Part shown: piece by piece, positions 27,785 to 37,253 of the stretch
Numbering within the stretch: the first letter of the stretch is position 1
How the letters are laid out: every line of letters starts with the position of its first letter
Source of the DNA: Vagococcus humatus
GTDB taxonomy: Bacteria; Bacillota; Bacilli; Lactobacillales; Vagococcaceae
Assembly (NCBI RefSeq): GCF_003950325.1
Contig: NZ_PXZH01000001.1
Location: 124,001 to 188,000 of the forward strand
Direction: 5' to 3'
DNA: 64,000 bases
Program-made: the position numbers and the translations under genes
The notes under the pieces: model-generated
Databases searched by the model: none
What the model was told of the DNA's origin: nothing
Seen by the model: the letters and a program-made list of their open reading frames with translations, nothing else

Positions 27785-28495
27785 ATGATAAAAGATACGA
27801 TGCCTATTTATTTACAAATACATGATCAAATCCGCACAGAAATTGAAGCAGGCAAATGGCAAGTGGGAGATAGACTGCCTTCAGAGCGAGAATTAGCTGA
27901 ACGTTTTGGGGTGAGCCGAATGACTTTAAGACAAGCCATTCAAACTTTAGCAGATGAAGGGGTATTAGAGCGAAAAATTGGTTCTGGTACTTATGTAGCA
28001 AAACAAAAAGTTCAAGAGTGGATGACAGGAACAACTAGTTTTACTGATATTATCCAATCACAAGGGAAAGTTCCTTCTAGTAAAGTGATTGCTTACTTTG
28101 TGACACAACCTAGCTCTAGTGAGCAAGAAAAATTGCAATTAACCGGTCATGATAAAATTTTGCGGATGGAAAGAATTCGTTATGCAGATGACATTCCTAT
28201 TTGCTTTGAGGTCACAAGTATTCCTTATAGCTTAATTAAAAACTACAATAAAGCAGAAATTACCCAATCTTTTTATCATGTACTAGGGGAAAAAGGGCAT
28301 CATGAAATTGGCACTTCTAATCAAACGATTTCTGCCATGATAGCGGCTGAAAAAATAGCCGAATATTTAGAGATGAAAAAAGGAGAAGCTATTTTAAAAG
28401 TGAGACAAGTTTCTTATTTTAAAGACGGTATTCCTTTTGAATATGTTCGGTCTCAGTATGTAGGCAGTCGTTTTGAATTTTACTTACAAAAATAG
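27785..28495 (+). CDS. GntR-family regulator, HutC/NagR (YvoA)-like
   Basis: A 236-residue repressor: winged helix (residues 1-75, LPSERELAERFGVSRMTLRQAI) and a C-terminal UTRA effector domain (about 95-232). It resembles NagR/YvoA of Bacillus, which senses amino-sugar phosphates and controls N-acetylglucosamine use; the HutC-type operator in its promoter agrees. Target genes other than itself are not next to it, although a glucose-type EIIA gene lies about 0.9 kb downstream. Sugar specificity is inference. Ribosome binding site AAGGAG. Confidence 0.85.
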   Translation: MIKDTMPIYLQIHDQIRTEIEAGKWQVGDRLPSERELAERFGVSRMTLRQAIQTLADEGVLERKIGSGTYVAKQKVQEWMTGTTSFTDIIQSQGKVPSSKVIAYFVTQPSSSEQEKLQLTGHDKILRMERIRYADDIPICFEVTSIPYSLIKNYNKAEITQSFYHVLGEKGHHEIGTSNQTISAMIAAEKIAEYLEMKKGEAILKVRQVSYFKDGIPFEYVRSQYVGSRFEFYLQK

Positions 28496-28515
28496 ATGCG
28501 GATTTTTCCGCATCT
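28488..28515 (-). terminator. Terminator of yigZ (also at the gntR 3' end)
   Basis: An 8-bp stem AGATGCGG/CCGCATCT with a short loop. On the minus strand it is followed by ATTTTTG; on the plus strand the tail is poor. It overlaps the gntR stop codon. Confidence 0.6.
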
Positions 28516-28524
28516 AGTTTACGT

Positions 28525-29163
28525 TTAATAAGGCACTGCATATTCAAAATAAACGGTGGCACCAGTAGAAATTTGACATTGACCACTGAGTAAGTTAATC
28601 ACTTGTTTTTCAAAGTCTGTGACTTGTTCTTCCTGAACCATGACCACGACTTTAACTTGATCTGTAAACACAGTGTCTTTAACAGAAAAAGGACTGTTTT
28701 CTAAAAAGTGTTCTAATTTTCCATGCTGAGCATAATCGACTGTGATGAAAACTTCTTGTTGTAGACGACCTTCGACTACCCCAATTGATTTGACTGCCTC
28801 AGAAACTGCACTACTATAAGCGCGAATTAAGCCACCTGCTCCTAATTTAATACCGCCAAAATAACGAGTAACCACTGCCACTGTATTGATTAGGTCTCGT
28901 TTTTTTAATACTTCTAACATAGGCACTCCAGCAGTTCCGCTAGGTTCGCCGTCATCACTACTACGCTGAATTTCATGTTTATCCCCTAAGGTAAAAGCTG
29001 AACAGTTATGAGTAGCTTTCCAATGTTCTTTTTTAACGGCTTGAATAAAGTCTTTGGCTTCCTCTTCTGTTTCAACTCGTGCCATAGAACAAATAAACCG
29101 TGATTTTTTGATGTCAATTTCATGTTGACCGTTTTCTTTAATCGTTTGATAACTTGTTAACAT
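28525..29163 (-). CDS. yigZ: YigZ/IMPACT (UPF0029) family protein
   Basis: A 212-residue cytoplasmic protein with an N-terminal UPF0029 domain (KKSRFICSMARV and the signature GEPSGTAGVPML, RYFGGIKLGAGGLIRAYS) and a C-terminal DUF1949 domain. The eukaryotic relative IMPACT acts on the Gcn2 stress kinase; the bacterial role is unclear. The start at 29163 (MLTSYQTIK) has AGAGGTG; a longer frame reaching 29355 crosses the promoter region of the next gene and is not credible. Divergent from the EIIA gene. Confidence 0.92.
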   Translation of the reverse strand: MLTSYQTIKENGQHEIDIKKSRFICSMARVETEEEAKDFIQAVKKEHWKATHNCSAFTLGDKHEIQRSSDDGEPSGTAGVPMLEVLKKRDLINTVAVVTRYFGGIKLGAGGLIRAYSSAVSEAVKSIGVVEGRLQQEVFITVDYAQHGKLEHFLENSPFSVKDTVFTDQVKVVVMVQEEQVTDFEKQVINLLSGQCQISTGATVYFEYAVPY

Positions 29164-29288
29164 AAAGGCACCTCTTTCTTTATTTAGTATAGAATATTCC
29201 AATAAGGGAGTAAAGGTTTCTTTCCTAGTACCAGTTTGGATAAAAAACAAAGGAAAGAGAAAAAAATAGAGTAAATCTAGATAGTTTA

Positions 29289-29297
29289 TGATACAAT
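29289..29297 (+). promoter_or_regulatory. Extended -10 promoter of the EIIA gene
   Basis: TGATACAAT is an extended -10 element (TG-N-TACAAT). No good -35 is seen, which is usual for this promoter type. Confidence 0.5.
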
Positions 29298-29329
29298 GTA
29301 CAAGATTAATGAGTTTGGAGGAATGAATT

Positions 29330-29815
29330 ATGTTTAACTTTTTTAAAAAGAACAAAAAAACAGAAATGTTTGCCGTTATGAATGGAACTTTAATGCCGAT
29401 TACACAGGTTAATGATAGTGTGTTTTCTCAAAAAATGTTAGGAGATGGTTTTGCAATTGAACCAACTTCATCAGAAGTATTTGCTCCTGTTGCAGGTAAA
29501 ATTGTTAGTGTTTTCCCAACTAAGCATGCCATGACAATGGTAACTGAAAGTGGCTTAGAAATTTTAGTTCATATGGGAATTGATACAGTTGAGCTAAAAG
29601 GTGAACCTTTCGAAGTATTTGTTAAAGAAGGGGATAAAATTGCTAAAGGAACTAAGTTAGCTACAATGGATTTAGCTAAATTAGCTGAAACACAAACACC
29701 TGCTACTACTATGGTGGTTATCACTAATATGGATTTAGTAAAAGAAATGCCAGCAGTTACTGAAAAAGCCGTGTCTGCTAGCGAGGCTATTCTAGAAATT
29801 ACTATTGAAAAATAA
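29330..29815 (+). CDS. PTS glucose-family EIIA component
   Basis: A 161-residue stand-alone EIIA of the glucose superfamily. The HPr-accepting histidine is in LEILVHMGIDTVELKG (about His85), and GTLMPITQVNDSVFSQKMLGDG is the usual N-terminal signature. It passes phosphate from HPr to an EIIB/EIIC permease; none is encoded here, so it may serve several permeases that lack an EIIA. The neighbouring NagR-like regulator suggests an amino-sugar link, which is only inference. Ribosome binding site GGAGG. Confidence 0.92.
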   Translation: MFNFFKKNKKTEMFAVMNGTLMPITQVNDSVFSQKMLGDGFAIEPTSSEVFAPVAGKIVSVFPTKHAMTMVTESGLEILVHMGIDTVELKGEPFEVFVKEGDKIAKGTKLATMDLAKLAETQTPATTMVVITNMDLVKEMPAVTEKAVSASEAILEITIEK

Positions 29816-29828
29816 GTAAGAATGTCAG

Positions 29829-29863
29829 AGTCAAGGAGATAAAACCATCTCCTTGGCTTTTTT
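29829..29863 (+). terminator. Intrinsic terminator after the EIIA gene
   Basis: Stem AGTCAAGGAGAT/ATCTCCTTGGCT (one G-U) with a T-run. Confidence 0.85.
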
Positions 29864-29904
29864 AGTGAAATATGAGAGCTTATTGATAAGTTTGTAAGAA
29901 CCTA

Positions 29905-29934
29905 TTGAAAAAAGGATCTTTTTATGTGTAAAAT
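29905..29934 (+). promoter_or_regulatory. Promoter of the 174-aa unknown gene
   Basis: TTGAAA (5 of 6) and TAAAAT (5 of 6) with an 18-base spacer. Confidence 0.6.
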
Positions 29935-29972
29935 GTAACTAAGAGTTCTCGCATAATAAGGGAGGGATAGTT

Positions 29973-30497
29973 ATGGAACCAATTAAAGGATTATTTGATG
30001 GAACAAATGTGTTATTAAAAGATCATACAGAAATTCCGTTAACTGAAATCAAAAAAGTAAGAATCGAGATAGAACCTTATCTATTGTTTCCGGTGTGTCA
30101 AGAAACAGTGTCAGGATCTTTTATAGATATTGATACACAAATCATTTACCCCTACACAGTAGAAAAAAATGTTGACAAGCATCAATTAGTATATGGTAAA
30201 AAAAGACAAACTCGTATCATGCATTACATTGCTTATGGTAGTAATGAAATTCGTAGAAAACCTGATTTAAGAAGATCTCATACTGTTCAGTTAATTGGCT
30301 ATCGTCATGTGACTTTAGAGTTGAAAAATAGAAAAGAAATCACTGTAGACTTTGATGGAAATTGTATTGTTATGCCAGAAGAGGCGATTCAGTTAAATGA
30401 TGGACAAGAAATTAAACCATTAGTAGAATTTTATGATCGTCCGTCTGAATTAATTAATGTGTTTAAAAAAGCTCAAATTGAAGTGTACGCGAAATAA
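29973..30497 (+). CDS. Protein of unknown function
   Basis: A 174-residue soluble protein that I do not recognise. No signal peptide, membrane segment or catalytic motif is visible. It seems rich in beta strands (VTLELKNRKEITVDFDGNC), with a basic central stretch (KKRQTR, EIRRKPDLRR) and one or two cysteines. It begins with a GGGAGGG ribosome binding site and has its own promoter and terminator, so it is expressed as a single unit. Nothing in the neighbours suggests a role. Confidence 0.75.
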   Translation: MEPIKGLFDGTNVLLKDHTEIPLTEIKKVRIEIEPYLLFPVCQETVSGSFIDIDTQIIYPYTVEKNVDKHQLVYGKKRQTRIMHYIAYGSNEIRRKPDLRRSHTVQLIGYRHVTLELKNRKEITVDFDGNCIVMPEEAIQLNDGQEIKPLVEFYDRPSELINVFKKAQIEVYAK

Positions 30498-30531
30498 TAC
30501 ACACGTAGGCTAATTTTTATTAGTTAAATAG

Positions 30532-30573
30532 AAAAAGCCCTTCAAAAGGTTAATCTTTTGAAGGGCTTTTTTT
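30532..30573. terminator. Bidirectional terminator
   Basis: A 17-bp stem AAAAAGCCCTTCAAAAG/CTTTTGAAGGGCTTTTT with a 6-base loop serves the unknown gene and the convergent hydrolase gene. Confidence 0.9.
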
Positions 30574-30589
30574 GGGGCTAAAACGGCAT

Positions 30590-31507
30590 TTAAACATGTT
30601 TCGTAAGCCAAGTATAAATGTCAGTCATGACTAATTCTTTTTCCTTTTCATTTAAGATTTCATGTCTTAAATCTGGATAAAGTTGTAAGGTAATCTGTTC
30701 AAAAGAAGCTTGAGCTAACTCATTGGCAACAGCTACCGGTCCTTTTCCAAAAGAGCCCACTGGATCTTTTTCTCCACTAATCAGTAAAATAGGTAAATGC
30801 TTAGGAATACCTTGATACCAATTAGTTTGTGTGGCTTGATTCATTAGGCTAAATAAGGTATGAAAGCCATTGTTAGTGAAAACAAATCCCATTAGAGGAT
30901 CTGCTTCATAAGTTTTAACGTTTTGTTGGTTTTTAGATAGCCAAGAAAAAGGTGAAGAAGAGTCAAAAAATTTAGAAAAGGAACCAAAGGCTAGTTTATT
31001 TAATGTTGGATTTTCATTTGTTGGATCTAGTTCATTTAGTTTTTCAGTTAAAGCCAAGGCTAAAGGTAAAGCAGTATGATGACTAGCAGACCCCATAATA
31101 ATGGCTCCTTGAAGGTCAGAGGCGTATTTAGTTAGAAAAATACGAGTAATAAAAGAGCCCATACTATGACCTAGAATAAAATAAGGTAAGTGAGGGTAGG
31201 TTTCTTTGGTTTGCTGGAAAACTTGGTAACAATCTTCGACTAAACAGTTAACGCTATCTGTTTCGTTAAAATAACCATATAATTTTTTTTCAGGATGAAT
31301 GGACAAGCCGTGGCCTAAGTGATCATGACCTACAACTAAAATTCGGTGTTGATTTAAAAAGTTAGCAAACTCATCGTAACGAGTGATATATTCACTCATG
31401 CCATGAACCAGTTGTAAAATAGCAACAGGTGACTTTGTTGGGGTCCAAGTGGCAACATGGATGGGAGTTTCTTGATCTGTTGATTGGATAAATGTTTCAG
31501 TGAGCAT
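30590..31507 (-). CDS. Alpha/beta hydrolase, monoacylglycerol lipase-like
   Basis: A 305-residue serine hydrolase of the Hydrolase_4 (lysophospholipase/monoacylglycerol lipase) family. The oxyanion motif is VHGMSEY, the nucleophile elbow GHSMGS (about residues 113-118), the acid in SGEKDPVG and the histidine in LRHEIL. There is no signal peptide, so it acts in the cytoplasm. The substrate is unknown; family members cleave short acyl glycerols or lysophospholipids. Ribosome binding site AAGGAGG. Single gene on the minus strand. Confidence 0.9.
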   Translation of the reverse strand: MLTETFIQSTDQETPIHVATWTPTKSPVAILQLVHGMSEYITRYDEFANFLNQHRILVVGHDHLGHGLSIHPEKKLYGYFNETDSVNCLVEDCYQVFQQTKETYPHLPYFILGHSMGSFITRIFLTKYASDLQGAIIMGSASHHTALPLALALTEKLNELDPTNENPTLNKLAFGSFSKFFDSSSPFSWLSKNQQNVKTYEADPLMGFVFTNNGFHTLFSLMNQATQTNWYQGIPKHLPILLISGEKDPVGSFGKGPVAVANELAQASFEQITLQLYPDLRHEILNEKEKELVMTDIYTWLTKHV

Positions 31508-31668
31508 AAAATACCTCCTTTTATAAGTAAGTATAACAAATTTTTAGGTGTTTTTTTAGCTGTTTAGAGTATCTTTTCTTAAAAGGGCTTATCTAGAAAG
31601 GAAGGGGTTTTTTGGAGTAAGAATTATATGGTAGAAAAATTTTACTAAAACCAAAGGAAAGAAAAAAC

Positions 31669-32949
31669 TTGAGTCCTCTAGTAGTCAAAGTCAAAGCCAT
31701 GTCTCAGAAAAAGCATCAAGTTAGATGTAATCGTTGTTATACTTGGCATGATAAAAAGAAAGTCCTGATTAAGAACCCTTATCGTCAATTTTATTATTGT
31801 CCTAGTTGTATTCAGTTAGGCCGAATTGAAAGTGATCAATTTCTTTACCATTTACCAGAAAAACATCAAACAGCCAGATTGGTTCCATTTAACTGGCAAG
31901 GTCAACTATCTAAAGGTCAAAAGAAGATTTCCAACCAATTGACTGATTTTTTAACCAATAACCAGTCCTGTCATTTAGTTCACGCTGTAACAGGGGCAGG
32001 TAAAACGGAGATGCTATTTAAAAGTATTCAGCTAGCTCTTTCTAAAGGGTTTCGAGTAGGAATTGCCTCACCTCGGGTAGATGTGTGTTTAGAACTTTAC
32101 CCTAGAGTACAACAAGTATTTCCAAAAGAGCAGATAGCTTTGCTGTATGGGGATAAAACAGCAGTCTATCAGTATACTTCTTTAGTTATTTGTACCACGC
32201 ACCAACTACTAAGGTTTTATCAAGCTTTTGATTATTTAATTATTGATGAAGTAGATGCCTATCCTTTTTCAGGAAATCCCTTATTAGAAGGAGCAGTTAC
32301 CCGCTCGTTAAAGAAAAGCAGTAAGTTAGTGTATTTAACGGCCACTCCTTCTAAAAAATTATTAACCCAAGTCATTAAAGGTGAAATGGGCTACAGTCAT
32401 CTGCCAGCTAGGTATCACCGGAAAATATTACCCGTACCTCAGTTTCTCTGGCTTTGGAATTGGCGAAAAAAGTTATTAAAACATACTTGGCCTAAGTCCA
32501 TTGAGTCTTTGTTTAATCACCAATTTAGACATAAAAGAAGCATGTTGATTTTTTGTCCCAATATTCAGTGGATGGAACAATTTTTACAAGTCTTACGCTT
32601 TCGTTGGCCGAATAAATGCCTATTATCTGTCCATGCAAAAGATGAACATAGACAGGAGAAAATTACTCAAATGAGGGAAGGAAAAGTAGATGTTTTACTA
32701 ACTACCACTATTTTAGAAAGAGGAGTTACCTTTAAAGATATTGATGTATTAGTGATTGGAAGTAATCATCTTGTTTATCAAACAGCCACACTTGTTCAAA
32801 TAGCTGGGCGTGTTGGTCGCCATCCAGTTTTTTCAACAGGTTGTGTTTACTTTATTCATGACGGTGTTTCCATTCATATGTGGCAAGCATTACAAGAAAT
32901 CAAAAAAAATAATCAGTTAGCAATAAAAAAAGGGATGATTGATAGATGA
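31669..32949 (+). CDS. comFA: Late competence helicase ComFA
   Basis: A 426-residue DEAD-box-like ATPase that helps pull single-stranded DNA into the cell. An N-terminal zinc finger (CNRC, then YYCPSC) precedes Walker A TGAGKTEM and box II DEVD; the C-terminal helicase half contains TTTILERGVTF and QIAGRVGR. The start is TTG at 31669 after AAAGGAAAG; ATG 31699 is the alternative and still keeps the zinc finger. It overlaps comFC by four bases (ATGA). No clear competence sigma-factor box was found upstream. Confidence 0.93.
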   Translation: MSPLVVKVKAMSQKKHQVRCNRCYTWHDKKKVLIKNPYRQFYYCPSCIQLGRIESDQFLYHLPEKHQTARLVPFNWQGQLSKGQKKISNQLTDFLTNNQSCHLVHAVTGAGKTEMLFKSIQLALSKGFRVGIASPRVDVCLELYPRVQQVFPKEQIALLYGDKTAVYQYTSLVICTTHQLLRFYQAFDYLIIDEVDAYPFSGNPLLEGAVTRSLKKSSKLVYLTATPSKKLLTQVIKGEMGYSHLPARYHRKILPVPQFLWLWNWRKKLLKHTWPKSIESLFNHQFRHKRSMLIFCPNIQWMEQFLQVLRFRWPNKCLLSVHAKDEHRQEKITQMREGKVDVLLTTTILERGVTFKDIDVLVIGSNHLVYQTATLVQIAGRVGRHPVFSTGCVYFIHDGVSIHMWQALQEIKKNNQLAIKKGMIDR

Positions 32950-33653
32950 ATCAATGTTTATTATGCCAGCAAGATTTTTATGATCCTCTGACATTTCAAG
33001 ATGTTTTTAGTTGGTCACCTTTGTTACCTACTAGTATGTGTTCTTCTTGCCAGCAGTTATTTACTTGGCAAAAAAATAGCCAAGGACCTCAATGTCAACG
33101 ATGCCAGAAAATAACTGAAAAACAGGTGTGTCTAGATTGTCGTCACTGGCAAAAACTTTATCCTCATTATTCAGGGAGTCATAGAAGTTTATTAGTATAT
33201 AACCCCAGTTTACAAGAATGGTTTCATCAGTATAAATTTCAAGGGAATAAACAATTAGCCCATAGCTTTCAAAAACAGTTATATCTTTTCTTATCAAATT
33301 ATAAAAATGTTATTTTTGTACCTATTCCTATCTCCGAAAACCGTATGAAAAAAAGAGGTTTCAATCAAGTAGAACAGTTATTAAAATATGCTAAGATTCC
33401 TTATAAAAATTTGATTTTAAGAACGATAGAAAGTGATAGTCAAACAAGTAAAACAAAACAGGAAAGAATATCTGGTACAAATCCATTTAAACTAAATAAA
33501 CAGATGATAACCGATATGAAAGATGATTGCCCTATGAGTTTTATTATTTTTGATGATGTTTATACAACAGGAAGGACAATGTATTGGGCGATAGAAACAT
33601 TACAAGAAATTGGTGAGATTGAAATCAATACGTGTTCCTTAGCTAGGGGATAA
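32946..33653 (+). CDS. comFC: ComFC, phosphoribosyltransferase-fold competence protein
   Basis: A 235-residue partner of ComFA. The N-terminus has paired cysteines of a zinc finger (CLLC, CSSC, CQRC, CLDC), and the C-terminus has the phosphoribosyltransferase loop IIFDDVYTTGRTM with VPIPISENRMKKRGFNQ before it. It is needed for DNA uptake in competent Firmicutes; the reaction is not known. Translationally coupled to comFA. Confidence 0.95.
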   Translation: MNQCLLCQQDFYDPLTFQDVFSWSPLLPTSMCSSCQQLFTWQKNSQGPQCQRCQKITEKQVCLDCRHWQKLYPHYSGSHRSLLVYNPSLQEWFHQYKFQGNKQLAHSFQKQLYLFLSNYKNVIFVPIPISENRMKKRGFNQVEQLLKYAKIPYKNLILRTIESDSQTSKTKQERISGTNPFKLNKQMITDMKDDCPMSFIIFDDVYTTGRTMYWAIETLQEIGEIEINTCSLARG

Positions 33654-33734
33654 AGTAATTATAAATGCGTTTTCTGAAACAGCTAACAAAAAACAGGAAA
33701 AATGCTTTTTTATCTAGATTAAAGTGAACATTTG

Positions 33735-33763
33735 TTGTATTTATTGTTTTTTTTAGGTATAAT
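33735..33763 (+). promoter_or_regulatory. Promoter of hpf
   Basis: TTGTAT and a perfect TATAAT with a 17-base spacer rich in T. It gives a leader of about 67 bases. Confidence 0.65.
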
Positions 33764-33836
33764 GAATTTAAGAGGAATAGAAAAACAAGTGTCACTTTCT
33801 AGTTCCTTTATATGGTAGATGAAAGGGGTAATTGCT

Positions 33837-34400
33837 ATGCTAAGATTTAATATTCGAGGAGAAAATATTGAGGTAACAGATGCAATTAGAGATTATGTCG
33901 AAAAAAGAGTAACTAAAATTGAACGTTACTTCGACAAAGAAAGAACTCCAGAAACAACAGCATATGTAAATTTAAAAGTATATCCAGATAAAAATGCGAA
34001 AGTTGAGGTAACTATTCCACTACCTTATATCGTACTAAGAGCAGAGGAAACTTCTCATGATTTATACGCAAGTGTGGATTTAGTAGCGGATAAATTAGAA
34101 AGACAAATTCGTAAATATAAAACAAGAATTAACCGCAAATTACGCGAAACAGCGGTAGATACACAATCAGCTGCTGTCTTTTTAAATAATCTAGAGGGAG
34201 ACGTTGAACCAAAAGAAAAAGAACTAGAAATCGTTCGAACAAAACGTTTCTCATTAAAACCAATGGACAGCGAAGAAGCGGTGTTACAAATGAACATGCT
34301 TGGTCATAATTTCTTCATCTTTGAAGATGCTGAAACAAATGGCATTAGTATTGTCTACCGTCGTAAAGATGGTAAATATGGTTTAATCGAAACAGATTAA
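33837..34400 (+). CDS. hpf: Ribosome hibernation promoting factor, long form
   Basis: A 187-residue protein. The N-terminal domain (1 to about 100, [24 protein letters not shown]) binds the 30S decoding and mRNA channel; the C-terminal domain (about 130-187, [27 protein letters not shown]) dimerises and joins two 70S ribosomes into 100S particles in stationary phase. The start ATG 33837 follows AAAGGGG with 8 bases; an in-frame ATG at 33819 lacks a site. It lies between comFC and secA, as in other Lactobacillales. Confidence 0.96.
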   Translation: MLRFNIRGENIEVTDAIRDYVEKRVTKIERYFDKERTPETTAYVNLKVYPDKNAKVEVTIPLPYIVLRAEETSHDLYASVDLVADKLERQIRKYKTRINRKLRETAVDTQSAAVFLNNLEGDVEPKEKELEIVRTKRFSLKPMDSEEAVLQMNMLGHNFFIFEDAETNGISIVYRRKDGKYGLIETD

Positions 34401-34427
34401 GTTAAAAAAATCTAAAAGTTAAAAAAT

Positions 34428-34460
34428 AAAAGGTGAGAACCAAGTGTTCTTGCCTTTTTT
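34428..34460 (+). terminator. Intrinsic terminator after hpf
   Basis: A 13-bp stem AAAAGGTGAGAAC/GTTCTTGCCTTTT with two wobble pairs and a T-run. Confidence 0.8.
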
Positions 34461-34562
34461 GCTGGCAAAAACAGGAAAAATGAAAGGGGAAAGCTGATTA
34501 TCAGTGAAAAAAATACATATATAGGAAACCTTGGAGATTTTGTTTCATTTTTTCTGGAATAA

Positions 34563-34571
34563 TGCTAGAAT
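34563..34571 (+). promoter_or_regulatory. Possible extended -10 promoter of secA
   Basis: TGCTAGAAT fits an extended -10. The region upstream is T-rich but without a good -35. It lies about 75 bases before the secA ATG. Confidence 0.4.
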
Positions 34572-34647
34572 AAAAAAGATAGATTAGTTTAATATAGATA
34601 GAAAAGACTATAAATATGAGAATGATAGATGAGAAAGGATTAGAAGC

Positions 34648-37179
34648 ATGACCAATTTCCTAAAGAAAATAATTGAAAGTGATAAACGGGAAATTCACCG
34701 TTTAGAAAAAATGGCGGATAAAATTGATCAATTAGCAGACGCCACTGCAGCTTTAACAGACGATCAACTGCGTGCTAAAACAGATGAATTTAAAGAACGG
34801 ATAGCTAAAGGAGAAACTTTAGATGATTTGTTATATGAATCATTTGCTGTCTGCCGTGAAGCAGCTAAACGTGTTTTAGGTTTATATCCCTATAAAGTCC
34901 AATTAATGGGTGGGATCGTTTTACACGATGGAAATATTCCAGAAATGAGAACAGGGGAAGGTAAAACTTTAACTGCTACTATGCCTGTTTATTTAAATGC
35001 GTTAAGTGGTAAAGGGGTTCATGTTGTCACTGTCAATGATTACTTAGCTAGTCGAGATGCAAGTGAGATGGGTGAACTTTATAACTTTTTAGGTTTATCA
35101 GTAGGGTTAAATACCAATGCTAAATCTTCTGAAGAAAAACGGGAAGCTTATGCTTGTGATATTACTTATAGTACGAATAATGAGCTAGGATTTGACTATT
35201 TACGAGATAACATGGTGGTTTATAAAGAGCAAATGGTTCAACGTCCACTTAACTATGCTTTAGTGGATGAGGTTGATTCTATTTTAATTGACGAAGCTAG
35301 AACGCCGTTAATTATTTCAGGTCAGGCTGAAAAGTCTACTGCCCTTTATACAAGAGCAGACCATGTGGTAAAACAACTCAAAGAAGAAGCTGATTACAAA
35401 ATCGACGTACAGTCTAAAACAATTGCTCTAACTGAAGAAGGTATTTCAAAAGTAGAAGAAGCTTTTGGCGTTGAAAACTTATACGACATTGATAATACTG
35501 CCCTAACTCACCATATAGATAATGCGTTAAGAGCTAATTATATTATGTTAAATGACATTGACTATGTTGTTCAAGAAGGCAAAGTCTTGATTGTTGACCA
35601 GTTTACTGGACGGATTATGGATGGTCGTCGTTACTCTGATGGTCTGCACCAAGCGATTGAAGCCAAAGAAGGAGTAGAAATCGAAGATGAAACCAAAACA
35701 ATGGCTAACATTACTTTCCAAAACTACTTCAGAATGTACAAAAAATTATCAGGGATGACTGGTACAGCTAAAACAGAAGAAGAAGAATTCAGAGAAATTT
35801 ACAACATTGAAGTTATACAAATTCCAACTAATAAACCAGTTATTCGGGATGACCGACCAGACCTTTTATATCCAACTTTAGACAGTAAATTTAAAGCAGT
35901 AGTCAAGGATATTAAAGAAAGACATCGCAATGGTCAACCAATTCTAGTGGGAACCGTAGCAGTCGAAACTTCTGAGTATTTATCTCATTTATTAGATAAA
36001 GAAGGCATTCCTCATGAAGTGTTAAATGCGAAAAACCACTTTAAAGAAGCAGAAATTATTTTAAATGCTGGGCAACAAGGTGCTGTCACTATTGCGACTA
36101 ATATGGCTGGTCGTGGGACAGACATTAAGTTAGGCATGGGAGTAAGAGAGTTAGGCGGATTAGCAGTTATTGGGACAGAGCGACATGAATCTCGTCGTAT
36201 TGATAACCAGTTACGTGGACGTTCTGGTCGTCAAGGAGATCCAGGGGTTTCTCAGTTCTACTTATCACTAGAAGATGATTTAATGCGCCGCTTTGGATCA
36301 GACCGAGTGAAAGCTATGCTTGAAAAATTTAAAATTGAAGACAATGATGCAGTAATTCAAAGTAAAATGCTTTCTCGTCAAGTGGAATCTGCTCAAAAAC
36401 GAGTGGAAGGAAACAACTACGATTCTCGTAAGAACGTGTTGCAATATGATGACGTTATGAGAGAACAACGGGAAGTGATTTATTCACAACGTTACCAAGT
36501 GATTATGGAAGAAAATGATTTAACTGATGTGTTAATGGGCATGGTTAAACGGACGATTGAACGTAATGTGAAAGATCATACTCAATTAGAAGAAGTGGCT
36601 GATTGGAATTTACAAGGTATTGTTGACTTTGCTGGAGCTTGTTTAGTCCATGAAGATAGCCTAACGGTTTCTGATTTAGAAGGTAAAACAAGAGAAGAAA
36701 TTCAAACCTTATTATTTGACCGAGCAAAAGCTGTTTATGACCGAAAAGCAGAACAACTAGTCGATCCTGGTCAAATGTTAGAGTTTCAAAAAATTGTTAT
36801 TTTACGTGTAGTTGATACGAAATGGACAGATCATATTGATACAATGGATCAATTACGTGAATCTATTGGTTTACGGGCTTATGGTCAAAATAATCCATTA
36901 GTTGAATACCAACAAGAAGGCTATGAGATGTTTAATGCTATGGTTGGTGCAATTGAATTTGACGTAACTCGTTTGTTTATGAAGTCTGAAATTCGTCAAA
37001 ATGTTCAACGTCAACAAGTGGCACAAGGAGAAGCTGTTCGCCCAACGGAAGAAACTGGCAAAGTGGACAGTAATCAAAAACGTAAACCACGCCGAGTAGA
37101 ACAAAAAGTAGGCCGTAATGATTTATGTCCATGTGGAAGTGGAAAGAAATTTAAAAATTGTCACGGAAAAAATATGTAA
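34648..37179 (+). CDS. secA: Preprotein translocase ATPase SecA
   Basis: An 843-residue motor that drives unfolded preproteins through SecYEG. Walker A is [14 protein letters not shown] (about residues 98-111), the DEAD-like box [16 protein letters not shown] follows, and the second nucleotide fold has [13 protein letters not shown] and [10 protein letters not shown]. The C-terminal zinc finger [14 protein letters not shown], which binds SecB or lipids in other bacteria, is intact. Length is standard. It has AAAGGA as ribosome binding site and ends at a hairpin just before prfB. Confidence 0.98.
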   Translation: MTNFLKKIIESDKREIHRLEKMADKIDQLADATAALTDDQLRAKTDEFKERIAKGETLDDLLYESFAVCREAAKRVLGLYPYKVQLMGGIVLHDGNIPEMRTGEGKTLTATMPVYLNALSGKGVHVVTVNDYLASRDASEMGELYNFLGLSVGLNTNAKSSEEKREAYACDITYSTNNELGFDYLRDNMVVYKEQMVQRPLNYALVDEVDSILIDEARTPLIISGQAEKSTALYTRADHVVKQLKEEADYKIDVQSKTIALTEEGISKVEEAFGVENLYDIDNTALTHHIDNALRANYIMLNDIDYVVQEGKVLIVDQFTGRIMDGRRYSDGLHQAIEAKEGVEIEDETKTMANITFQNYFRMYKKLSGMTGTAKTEEEEFREIYNIEVIQIPTNKPVIRDDRPDLLYPTLDSKFKAVVKDIKERHRNGQPILVGTVAVETSEYLSHLLDKEGIPHEVLNAKNHFKEAEIILNAGQQGAVTIATNMAGRGTDIKLGMGVRELGGLAVIGTERHESRRIDNQLRGRSGRQGDPGVSQFYLSLEDDLMRRFGSDRVKAMLEKFKIEDNDAVIQSKMLSRQVESAQKRVEGNNYDSRKNVLQYDDVMREQREVIYSQRYQVIMEENDLTDVLMGMVKRTIERNVKDHTQLEEVADWNLQGIVDFAGACLVHEDSLTVSDLEGKTREEIQTLLFDRAKAVYDRKAEQLVDPGQMLEFQKIVILRVVDTKWTDHIDTMDQLRESIGLRAYGQNNPLVEYQQEGYEMFNAMVGAIEFDVTRLFMKSEIRQNVQRQQVAQGEAVRPTEETGKVDSNQKRKPRRVEQKVGRNDLCPCGSGKKFKNCHGKNM

Positions 37180-37192
37180 GTTAAGATTGAAG

Positions 37193-37235
37193 GCATGCGG
37201 TTTGATTGATCAAACCGCAATGCTTTTCTTTTATT
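37193..37235 (+). terminator. Intrinsic terminator between secA and prfB
   Basis: A stem of about 14 bp, GCATGCGGTTTGAT with ATCAAACCGCAATGC (one bulge), followed by TTTTCTTTT. Partial read-through into prfB is possible since no separate strong promoter is seen. Confidence 0.75.
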
Positions 37236-37253
37236 TTTAAAGGAGGAAACAAG

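Noticed and set aside
31617..31624. TAAGAATT upstream of comFA as a streptococcal-type competence (cin) box
   Set aside because: It matches TACGAATA at only 6 of 8 positions, which is expected by chance in AT-rich DNA.
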